In this document: one piece after another, positions 6,103 through 12,471 of the stretch | Numbering within the stretch: the stretch's first letter is position 1 | How the letters are laid out: each line of letters starts with the position of its first letter | From: Pseudomonadota bacterium | GTDB lineage: Bacteria; Pseudomonadota; Alphaproteobacteria; Rhodobacterales; Rhodobacteraceae | Assembly (NCBI GenBank): GCA_022573605.1 | Contig: JACZTQ010000042.1 | Coordinates: forward strand, 2,492 to 14,962 | DNA length: 12,471 bases | Direction of reading: 5' to 3' | Notes under the pieces: model-generated | Databases searched by the model: none | What the model was told of the DNA's origin: nothing | What the model saw: only the letters and a program-made list of their open reading frames with translations | Position numbers and translations under genes: made by a program

Positions 6103-6564
6103 ATGCCGACCCATGCCGAGATTCGCCGCCTGCCCTATTCGGCGGCCGAGATGTACGCGCTGGTCGCCGATGTGGCCGCATATCCGGAGTTCCTGCCCTG
6201 GTGCTCGGGCGCCCGCGTCCGCGCGCGCACGCCGCAGCCGGACGGGTCCGAGATCGTCGAGGCGGATCTGGTGATCTCGTTCAAGGTGTTCCGCGAGCGC
6301 TTCGCCAGCCGGGTGACCTTGCGCCCGGAGGGCTGCAAGATCGATGTCGCCTATCTCGACGGGCCGTTCCGCTACTTGAACAACCACTGGCGCTTCAAGC
6401 CGGTGGGCGAGGCGGCCTGCGAGGTCGATTTCTTTGTCGATTTCGAGTTCCGCTCGAAGGCCCTCCAGATGATCATCGGGGTGGTGTTCCACGAGGCCAT
6501 GCGCCGCATCGTGCGCGCCTTCGAGGACCGCGCCGGACAGCTCTACGGCAAGCGGAGCCTTTAG
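6103..6564 (+). CDS. ratA: RatA / COQ10-type START-domain protein
   Basis: A 153-residue polyketide-cyclase/START-like protein. The family includes mitochondrial Coq10, which binds ubiquinone and supports respiration, and E. coli RatA, described as an inhibitor of 70S ribosome association. In alphaproteobacteria the quinone role is the more likely one (inference). Typical motifs are LPYSAAEMYALVADVAAYPEFLPWC near the N-terminus (10-34), VSFKVF-like VISFKVFRERFASRV, and the end VFHEAMRRIVRAFEDRAGQLYG. Length is normal and the domain is complete. The ATG at 6103 gives the usual N-terminus; its ribosome binding site is weak (GGGAG about 15 nt away). In this order (ratA, CinA, PgpA, IspDF) it belongs to a conserved alphaproteobacterial neighbourhood, in which lipA is usually also close. 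Confidence 0.9.
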   Translation: MPTHAEIRRLPYSAAEMYALVADVAAYPEFLPWCSGARVRARTPQPDGSEIVEADLVISFKVFRERFASRVTLRPEGCKIDVAYLDGPFRYLNNHWRFKPVGEAACEVDFFVDFEFRSKALQMIIGVVFHEAMRRIVRAFEDRAGQLYGKRSL

Positions 6565-6595
6565 GGCGGGATGCTTCCTGGCCCGATCGCCCGGC

Positions 6596-6684
6596 CCTGT
6601 CATCCCCGCGCCACCTGTCATCCCCGCGAAGGCGGGGATCTCATGGGATTTTCTCGAGGTCCCCGCTTGCGCGGGGATGACAGG
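6596..6684. repeat. GTCATCCCCGCG paired-hairpin repeat with an extra truncated copy
   Basis: The main element (6614-6684) has two head-to-head units. The left hairpin is CCCCGC-GAAG-GCGGGG (6622-6637) and the right is CCCCGC-TTGC-GCGGGG (6661-6676). Both are bordered by CCTGTCAT on the outside and CTC/GAG on the inside. A truncated unit, CCTGTCATCCCCGCG (6596-6610), lies in tandem just before it. This is a REPIN-type arrangement downstream of ratA. It shares its GTCAT ends with the element at 3515-3602. No RAYT-type transposase is encoded in this window. Confidence 0.8.
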
Positions 6685-6685
6685 G

Positions 6686-6715
6686 GTGTGCAAGTTGCAC
6701 ACATGCTTAACATGT
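6686..6715. promoter_or_regulatory. Two adjacent dyad symmetries in an AT-rich patch
   Basis: GTGTGCAAGTTGCACAC (6686-6702) is a perfect 8-1-8 palindrome. It shares two bases with ACATG-CTTAA-CATGT (6701-6715). The sequence from there to about 6750 is strikingly AT-rich against a GC-rich background and contains TATAAC (6721-6726). Such dyads look like binding sites, yet they lie between two convergent genes, where no promoter is expected. No sRNA or ORF that they might control can be proven. Confidence 0.5.
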
Positions 6716-6762
6716 TGAAATATAACGGAAACATAATTGTTTAACCTTTTCGGAGGAGAGCA

Positions 6763-6795
6763 GGCCGCCCTTCGAGATGCGCCATCCGGGCGGCC
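6763..6795. other. Stem-loop downstream of the AT-rich patch
   Basis: GGCCGCCC (6763-6770) pairs with GGGCGGCC (6788-6795), and within its loop GATG (6776-6779) pairs with CATC (6783-6786). No T-run follows on the plus strand. On the minus strand a pyrimidine stretch follows, not a clean U-tract. It could be a weak terminator for either convergent gene or part of an RNA starting in the AT-rich patch. Confidence 0.35.
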
Positions 6796-6817
6796 GGGTC
6801 CGTCGCCGCATAACAGC

Positions 6818-6899
6818 GTAGGGCGGGTCTTGACCCGCCATTGACCCGCCTTTGCGTGGTGGCCGGCGAACCTGATTGGCGGATCAAGATCCGCCCTAC
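6818..6899. repeat. GTAGGGCGG paired-hairpin repeat, copy 1
   Basis: Two inverted units end in GTAGGG and CCCTAC. The left unit hairpin is GGCGGGTC-TT-GACCCGCC (6822-6839) and the right is GGCGGATC-AA-GATCCGCC (6878-6895). The stems differ at a G-C/A-T pair but both remain fully paired. The half-site TTGACCCGCC is duplicated in tandem (6830-6839 and 6841-6850). A related element lies at 9191-9264. It sits just before the 3' end of the CinA-type gene. Confidence 0.8.
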
Positions 6900-6926
6900 T
6901 CGCTGTCCAAAACGGCGCGGGGCGGC

Positions 6927-7424
6927 TCAGCCCTCCGCCATCGCCAGCAGCATCTCCAGCGCCTGTTGCACCGAGGCTTGCCGCACCCGGTCGCGGCCGA
7001 TGGCGCCGAACTCGATGCGCGCATGCGCAGTGGCGCCGCCGCGCCGGGCGCAGGCGAAATGCACCAGCCCCTCGGGCTTCTCCGCGCTGCCGCCGCCCGG
7101 TCCGGCGATGCCGGTGACCGAGACCGCGAGATCGGCCCGGCTGTGCGCCAGCGCGCCGGTCGCCATGGCCCGGGCGACCGGCTCGGAGACCGCGCCGTGG
7201 GATTCGATCAGCGCCATCGGCACGCCCAGGCACTCCACCTTGGCGGCGTTGGAATAGGTGACGAAGCCGCGCTCGACCACGCTGGATGCGCCCGGAATAT
7301 CGGTCAGCGCCGCCGCCACCATGCCGCCGGTGCAACTCTCGGCGCTGGCGAGCATCAGCCCGCGCGCCTCGCAGGCCTCCAGCACCCGCGCCGCCAGCGC
7401 CCGCGATGCGTCAGAACCAGCCAT
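6927..7424 (-). CDS. pncC: CinA-type nicotinamide-nucleotide amidohydrolase (PncC)
   Basis: A 165-residue single-domain protein equal to the C-terminal half of CinA (PF02464). The family deamidates nicotinamide mononucleotide to nicotinate mononucleotide, recycling the pyridine nucleotide released by NAD-dependent ligase. Signatures are SAESCTGG (27-34) and SVTGIAGPGGGSAEKPEG, with FVTYSNAAK between them. The N-terminal COG1058 domain is absent, as usual for PncC. The ATG at 7424 is preferred. A TTG two codons upstream (7430) is possible. The start lies 14 nt inside the pgpA 3' end, so it is the last gene of the ispDF-pgpA-pncC unit. The REP-like element and the convergent ratA gene follow. 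Confidence 0.92.
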   Translation of the reverse strand: MAGSDASRALAARVLEACEARGLMLASAESCTGGMVAAALTDIPGASSVVERGFVTYSNAAKVECLGVPMALIESHGAVSEPVARAMATGALAHSRADLAVSVTGIAGPGGGSAEKPEGLVHFACARRGGATAHARIEFGAIGRDRVRQASVQQALEMLLAMAEG

Positions 7425-7902
7425 GCGCAACCCCCGCCGCGACCACCACGATCAGCGCCGTCAGCAGCCCGGCGGCGATGTCGTCCAGCATCACCCCGAG
7501 CGGCCCGGCCAGCCGGCCGGCCCAATTCACCGGCGGCGGCCTGACGATAGCGAAAAAGCGGAACAGCAGAAACCCCACGACCCAGCCCGGCCAGGGCCAG
7601 AGATGCCATTCGGCACCGATCTGGCCGAGCCCGATCGACAGCGGCCAGAGCGCCACCAGCATCCCCACCAGCTGGTCGATGACCACCTCCGGGGGGGCTT
7701 TGGCGCGGCCGTCGAGAGGGCGCGACGTGGCCCAGTAGCCGAGCAGCCCCAGCGCCACGGTCGCCAGCCCCAGGGCGGCGAACCCGCCCGCCGCGTGCAA
7801 CCCCCAGGCCAGCGCAATCGCCGCCGCCGAGGCCCAGGTTCCGGGCGCGCCCGGCAGGGTGCCGATGCCCAGGCAGGTGGCGATCAGGCGGGGGCCGTTC
7901 AT
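7411..7902 (-). CDS. pgpA: Phosphatidylglycerophosphatase A
   Basis: A 163-residue integral inner-membrane protein that dephosphorylates phosphatidylglycerol phosphate to phosphatidylglycerol. The family pattern is visible: GTLPGAPGTWASA (14-26), EVVIDQLVGML (72-82), FFAIVRPPPVNW, and GVMLDDIAAG near the C-terminus, between several hydrophobic helices. In the E. coli enzyme the second motif reads VWDEFIGM. Here the residue after Asp76 is Gln77 instead of Glu, which may matter because acidic residues here are thought to bind Mg2+. The start ATG at 7902 overlaps the ispDF stop by 4 nt (ATGA), and its end overlaps the CinA-type gene. Complete and of normal length. Confidence 0.9.
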   Translation of the reverse strand: MNGPRLIATCLGIGTLPGAPGTWASAAAIALAWGLHAAGGFAALGLATVALGLLGYWATSRPLDGRAKAPPEVVIDQLVGMLVALWPLSIGLGQIGAEWHLWPWPGWVVGFLLFRFFAIVRPPPVNWAGRLAGPLGVMLDDIAAGLLTALIVVVAAGVAHGWF

Positions 7903-9071
7903 TTCGATTCAAGCACCACGGTTGCCGTCGCCAGCGCCCCCATGCCTTCCTCGCGGCCGACGAAACCCATCCGTTCCATCGTGGTGGCCTTGATGCTGAC
8001 CCGGTCCGGCGCCAGCCCCAGCACTTCGGCGATGCGCGCCTTCATCGCCGCCGCATGGGGGCCGATCCTGGGGCGCTCGCAGAGCAGCGTCACGTCGACA
8101 TTGGCGATCCGCCCGCCGCGCGCCGCGACCCGCTCGCCGGCGTGGCGCAGGAAGACGTGGCTCGCCGCACCCCGCCACCGCGGGTCCGAGGGCGGGAAAT
8201 GCTGGCCGATATCGCCATCCCCGATGGCGCCGTAGATCGCGTCGGCCAGCGCGTGCAGGCCGACATCGGCGTCGGAATGGCCCTCGAGCCCGCGGTCGTG
8301 GGGAATGGCGACGCCGCAGAGCCAGACCCGGTCGCCGGGGCAGAAGCGGTGGACGTCGAAGCCGTGGCCAACCCTGATGTCGCTCATCCCCGCCTCCACA
8401 ACCCGCCCGGCCCGGGCCAGATCGGCGGCGGTGGTGATCTTGAAATTCTCCGGCTCGCCTTGGATCAGCCGCACCCGGCCGCCGGCCCGGCGGAACACCT
8501 CGGCGTCGTCCAGCGCCGGAGGGCCGTCCGCCCGGTGCGCCGCCAGCAGCGCGCCAAAGGGAAAGGCCTGCGGCGTCTGCGCCCGCCACAGCCCGGCGCG
8601 CGGGGCCGGGGTATCGGCCATGCCGTCCACCTCGCGCCACAGCGCATCGGCCACCGGCTCGGCGGCGATGGCGCCCTCGCCGGATCTGGCATGGTCCGCC
8701 AGGGCGGCGTAGAGCGCCGGGCTGGCGAAGGGCCGGGCGGCGTCGTGGATCAAGACCACCTCCGGCGCCATGCTCTCCAGCGCCTCCAGCGCCAGGCGCA
8801 CGGTGTCGGAGCGCGTCGCGCCGCCGGGCACCGGGGGCAGCAGGCGGGGGTCGTCGAGGGCGGCCACCGCGTCGGCATACAGCTCGGCCGCGTCCGGGTG
8901 GATCGCCACCAGCACCGCGTCGAGTTCCGGAGCCGCCAGCGCCGCGCGCAGGGTCCGGGTCAGCACCGCCTCGGCCCCGGGCTCGGCCCCGAGACGCTGG
9001 TACTGTTTTGGCACCGGCCCGCCGAGGCGGGTGCCCCGGCCGGCGGCGACGATGATGGCGGCTGTGCTCAC
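7899..9071 (-). CDS. ispDF: Bifunctional IspD-IspF of the MEP isoprenoid pathway
   Basis: A 390-residue fusion carrying two non-consecutive MEP-pathway steps. Residues 1 to about 225 form the 2-C-methyl-D-erythritol 4-phosphate cytidylyltransferase: AAGRGTRLGG (9-18), PKQY (21-24), GGATRSDTVRLAL (83-95), HDAARPF (109-115), RAQTPQAF (163-170) and ENFKIT (208-213). Residues 230-390 form the MECDP synthase: RVGHGFDVHRF with metal ligands Asp239 and His241, HSDADVGLHALADAIYGA with His273, GDIGQHFPPSD (286-296), and IKATTMERMGFVGREEG near the end. The GTG at 9071 gives VSTAAIIVAAGRG and has GGGAGAGGG upstream; longer forms add sequence unlike the family. Such fusions are typical of alphaproteobacteria and epsilonproteobacteria. 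It heads the overlapping ispDF-pgpA-pncC unit. No clear promoter is seen. Confidence 0.96.
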   Translation of the reverse strand: MSTAAIIVAAGRGTRLGGPVPKQYQRLGAEPGAEAVLTRTLRAALAAPELDAVLVAIHPDAAELYADAVAALDDPRLLPPVPGGATRSDTVRLALEALESMAPEVVLIHDAARPFASPALYAALADHARSGEGAIAAEPVADALWREVDGMADTPAPRAGLWRAQTPQAFPFGALLAAHRADGPPALDDAEVFRRAGGRVRLIQGEPENFKITTAADLARAGRVVEAGMSDIRVGHGFDVHRFCPGDRVWLCGVAIPHDRGLEGHSDADVGLHALADAIYGAIGDGDIGQHFPPSDPRWRGAASHVFLRHAGERVAARGGRIANVDVTLLCERPRIGPHAAAMKARIAEVLGLAPDRVSIKATTMERMGFVGREEGMGALATATVVLESK

Positions 9072-9190
9072 TTGGCGCCCTCTCCCGACCTCCCGGCGTT
9101 CTAGAGTGTTTTGCGCCCGGATGGAATCAGGACGGAGATCGATTTCCCTCGTTGCGCGCACTATTCGAGTCGCCGAATGGATTGATCCGG

Positions 9191-9264
9191 CCGCCGGTAG
9201 GGCGGACATGATTGTCCGCCGTCGCCGCCACCAGGGTGGACAACCATGTCCACCCTACCGGCGG
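9191..9264. repeat. GTAGGGCGG paired-hairpin repeat, copy 2
   Basis: The outer arms 9191-9210 and 9245-9264 are inverted repeats of 20 bp with one mismatch (ends CCGCCGGTAGGG / CCCTACCGGCGG). Each half also folds alone: GGCGGACA-TGAT-TGTCCGCC (9201-9220) and GGGTGGACA-ACCA-TGTCCACCC (9234-9255). Compared with copy 1 at 6818-6899 the inner three base pairs differ but pairing is kept. It lies between divergent ispDF and ntrB. The rest of 9072-9343 shows no gene and no convincing promoter. Confidence 0.8.
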
Positions 9265-9343
9265 CGCTTTGGAACCGGGCCTTGAACCGCACCAGGGTAG
9301 AGGGTAGTCACGGGAGACCGCTGCTCAAAAATCAGGCAATACC

Positions 9344-9412
9344 ATGCGCCCTGACGAAATCGCAATCACCGGCATTCCCGCCCGCGCCCGCCGCCGCCGG
9401 GGCCGGCGATGA
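9344..9412 (+). CDS. Short ORF translationally coupled to ntrB (possible leader peptide)
   Basis: A 22-codon reading frame (begins MRPDEIAITGIPAR, ends RRRRGRR) whose TGA (9410-9412) overlaps the ntrB ATG as ATGA. The same arrangement links ntrB-ntrC, pgpA-ispDF and hpt-hydrolase here. ntrB has no good ribosome binding site of its own, only GGGGCCGGCG, which would fit coupling. The ORF itself also lacks a clear Shine-Dalgarno. It may be a leader peptide, the residue of a lost upstream gene, or chance. I do not recognise the peptide. Confidence 0.3.
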   Translation: MRPDEIAITGIPARARRRRGRR

Positions 9413-10568
9413 GCGACCGGCGCGATTTCGAGGCGATCTGGAACAGCCTGCCGAACCCGGTGCTGACCATCGACGCCGGCGGCGCCATCGCCGAGGTCAA
9501 CAGCGCGGCGGAGGACTTCCTCGGCGCCTCGCGGCGCCAGCTCGCGGGCCGCAACCTGGCGGCGCTGGCGGGCGCCGACAGCCGGCTGGCCGATCTGCTG
9601 CGCCAGGTCATGCGCCAGGGAGTCAAGATGGCGGAATACGGAGTCGAGCTGGGCTGGCCCGAACAGCCCGCCCGCCTGGTCGATCTGCACGCGGCGCCGA
9701 TGGCCGATCGGGGGGTCGAGCGCGGGGCCGAGCGCGGGGCCGATCGGGGGGCCGGCGCGGTGGTGATGATCCACCCCCGGGCCATCGTCGAGACCATGGA
9801 CCGCTCGCTCAGCCACCGCAACGCGGCCCGCTCGGTGGCCGGCATGGCGCAGATGCTGGCGCATGAGATCAGGAACCCGCTGGCCGGCATCTCGGGCGCG
9901 GCCCAACTGTTGCAGATGAACCTCTCCGGCGAGGACCGCGAGCTGACCGCGCTGATCCGCGAGGAGTCCGAGCGCATCGGCGCCCTGGTCGGCCGGGTCG
10001 AGCAGTTCGGCGAGATCGCGCCGGGCCGCTACCGGGCGGTGAACATCCACGACGTGCTCGACCGCGCCTGCCGCGCCGCCAAGGCGGGCTTTGCCGCCCA
10101 TGTCCGCTTCATCCGGGAATACGATCCCTCGCTGCCGCCGACCCTGGGCGACAGCGACCAGTTGATGCAGGTCATGCTGAACCTGCTGAAGAATGCCGCC
10201 GAGGCGATCCCGGAGACCGGCGGCACCATCACCGTGCGCAGTTCCTACCGGGCCGGGATGAAGCTCGCGACCCCGGCCGGGCGGCGCGAGAGCCTGCCCT
10301 TGCAGATCACCATCACCGACACCGGCGCCGGCGTGCCGGAGGACTTGCTGCGCCATATCTTCGAGCCCTTCGTGACGGCGAAATCCGGCGGCAGCGGGCT
10401 CGGGCTGGCGCTGGTCTCGAAGATCATTTCCGACCATGGCGGGGTGATCTCCTGCGAATCGGAACCCGGCCGGACCCGGTTCCGCCTGCTGTTGCCGATC
10501 TCCGCGCTGGAGGTGCCCGAGGAGGCGCCCGAGGAGCCGGGCCAGACGCCGGATACGGAGCATGCGGC

Positions 10569-10572
<4 letters not shown>
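9409..10572 (+). CDS. ntrB: Nitrogen regulation sensor histidine kinase NtrB
   Basis: A 387-residue soluble two-component kinase that phosphorylates or dephosphorylates NtrC in response to PII protein and so reports nitrogen status. There is a PAS domain at about 5-95 (FEAIWNSLPNPVLTID at the start). The DHp helix carries the phosphoacceptor His152 in AHEIRNPLAGI. The N-box Asn262 lies in MLNLLKNAAEAI. G1 is DTGAGVP (from 304), then FEPFVT, and G2 is GSGLGL (328-333). No membrane segments, as expected for NtrB. Residues 100-115 are a tandem DRGV-ERGA-ERGA-DRGA stretch between PAS and DHp. A Glu/Pro-rich tail (about 366-387) closes the protein. The ATG at 9409 overlaps a short upstream ORF, and the stop overlaps ntrC by ATGA. 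The dusB gene often found just upstream is absent here. Confidence 0.96.
9706..9753 (+). repeat. Four tandem 12-bp units inside ntrB
   Basis: The units begin at 9706, 9718, 9730 and 9742. The two inner units are identical (GAGCGCGGGGCC) and the two outer ones differ at one base (GATCGGGGGGTC and GATCGGGGGGCC). They encode (D/E)RG(V/A) four times, in frame, in the linker between the PAS and DHp domains. The pattern suggests growth by slippage or unequal exchange and could vary between strains. Confidence 0.85.
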
Positions 10573-12035
<1,463 letters not shown>

Positions 12036-12107
12036 TTTCGCAACAGTTGAACGACGAGGGTCCGGCCGGCCGGGCAATTGGCCGAACCGGGCTCCGCAAG
12101 AGGCAAC

Positions 12108-12471
12108 GTGACCGATCTGGGCGCAATTTCCGCCCCGGCGCCAGGGCAGGGCGCCGGCCGCCAAAGACCCCGCTGGCTCGGGCGCGAGCTGATTTTCGGG
12201 TTGGTGCTGCTCGGCCCCTTGCTGGCGGTGGCGACGTCGGTGATCTTCGGTCTCGGCGAGGAGGGCGGCCCGGCCTCGCCGCTGCTGCGCATCGTGCTGC
12301 TTGCCGACCTGGCCTATTTCCTGGTCCTGACCACGGTGATCGGGCTGAAGATCGGCCAGTTGGTGATGGCGCGGCGGCGCAATTCGGCCGGGTCGAAGCT
12401 GCACCTGCGCCTCACCGGGGTGTTCGCCGCGGTGGCGCTGGTGCCGACGGTGATCGTCGCGGTGTTCGCCA
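12108..12471 (+). CDS. ntrY: NtrY sensor histidine kinase, N-terminal part (cut by window end)
   Basis: The first 121 residues of a membrane sensor kinase. Three hydrophobic segments are visible at about 27-49, 60-80 and from 101 to the edge, with KLHLRLTGVFAAVALVPTVIVAVFA typical of NtrY. NtrY, with NtrX, is the second nitrogen/redox two-component system that follows ntrC in alphaproteobacteria. The GTG at 12108 is preceded by AAGAGG at a rather close distance. An in-frame TTG lies at 12078, and a stop at 12048-12050 limits longer forms. Kinase domains lie beyond the window. The 72-bp gap after ntrC contains GC-rich palindromic CCGGCCGG sequence but no clear terminator, so co-transcription is likely. 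Confidence 0.92.
   Translation, partial: MTDLGAISAPAPGQGAGRQRPRWLGRELIFGLVLLGPLLAVATSVIFGLGEEGGPASPLLRIVLLADLAYFLVLTTVIGLKIGQLVMARRRNSAGSKLHLRLTGVFAAVALVPTVIVAVFA

Noticed and set aside
6596..6899. CRISPR array
   Set aside because: The repeats are inverted pairs of two unrelated hairpin families without regular spacers, and no cas gene is present.
9269..9287. Sigma-54-like promoter before ntrB (TTGGAAC...TTGAAC)
   Set aside because: The spacing between the GG and the downstream element is off by one and the essential GC is missing.
9289..9306. Further truncated GTAGGG repeat (CAGGGTAGAGGGTAG)
   Set aside because: Too short and without a pairing partner; it may be debris of the nearby element but cannot be shown.

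Overview
The window looks like a chromosomal segment of a high-GC alphaproteobacterium, probably a Rhodospirillales-type lineage. This rests on gene content and order: HdaA beside an AI-2E permease, a fused IspDF enzyme, the block RatA/COQ10 - CinA - PgpA - IspDF, and ntrB-ntrC-ntrY. Coding DNA is visibly GC-rich. The only AT-rich patch of note (about 6700-6750) is non-coding.

Layout. 1-293: non-coding, with a 37-bp-arm inverted repeat whose arms each carry a G-quadruplex pattern on opposite strands. 294-2101 (+): AI-2E permease and hdaA, overlapping by GTGA. 2102-2434: intergenic, with a candidate minus-strand small RNA (promoter-like -10, imperfect long hairpin, strong intrinsic terminator) and a perfect palindrome before lipA. 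2435-3388 (+): lipA. 3389-3775: convergent gap with a paired-hairpin repeat and a frameshifted 3' remnant of a second hpt gene. 3776-5950 (-): an alpha/beta hydrolase, hpt and a membrane-anchored ClpP-fold protein, in that transcriptional order. 6103-6564 (+): RatA/COQ10 family gene. 6565-6926: convergent gap with two paired-hairpin repeats, two adjacent dyads in AT-rich DNA and a further hairpin. 6927-9071 (-): ispDF, pgpA and a CinA-type amidase, all overlapping. 9072-9408: divergent gap with another paired-hairpin repeat and a 22-codon ORF coupled to ntrB by ATGA. 9409-12471 (+): ntrB, ntrC and the start of ntrY.

How the genes work together. ntrB-ntrC-ntrY is a nitrogen-sensing two-component locus. 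ispDF makes isoprenoid precursors, pgpA makes phosphatidylglycerol, and the CinA-type protein salvages NMN. lipA makes the lipoyl cofactor, the RatA/COQ10 protein belongs to the quinone-binding START family, and hdaA restrains DnaA. The hydrolase-hpt-membrane protein group sits where lipA and ratA are often neighbours. It is bordered by a diverged hpt 3' end, which suggests insertion or xenologous replacement.

I see no phage, CRISPR, transposase, tRNA or rRNA. The most interesting unexplained pieces are the candidate small RNA at 2179-2324, the covarying hairpin repeats at 6818-6899 and 9191-9264, the dyad pair at 6686-6715, the hpt scar around the membrane ClpP-fold gene, and the coupled upstream ORF of ntrB where dusB is often found.
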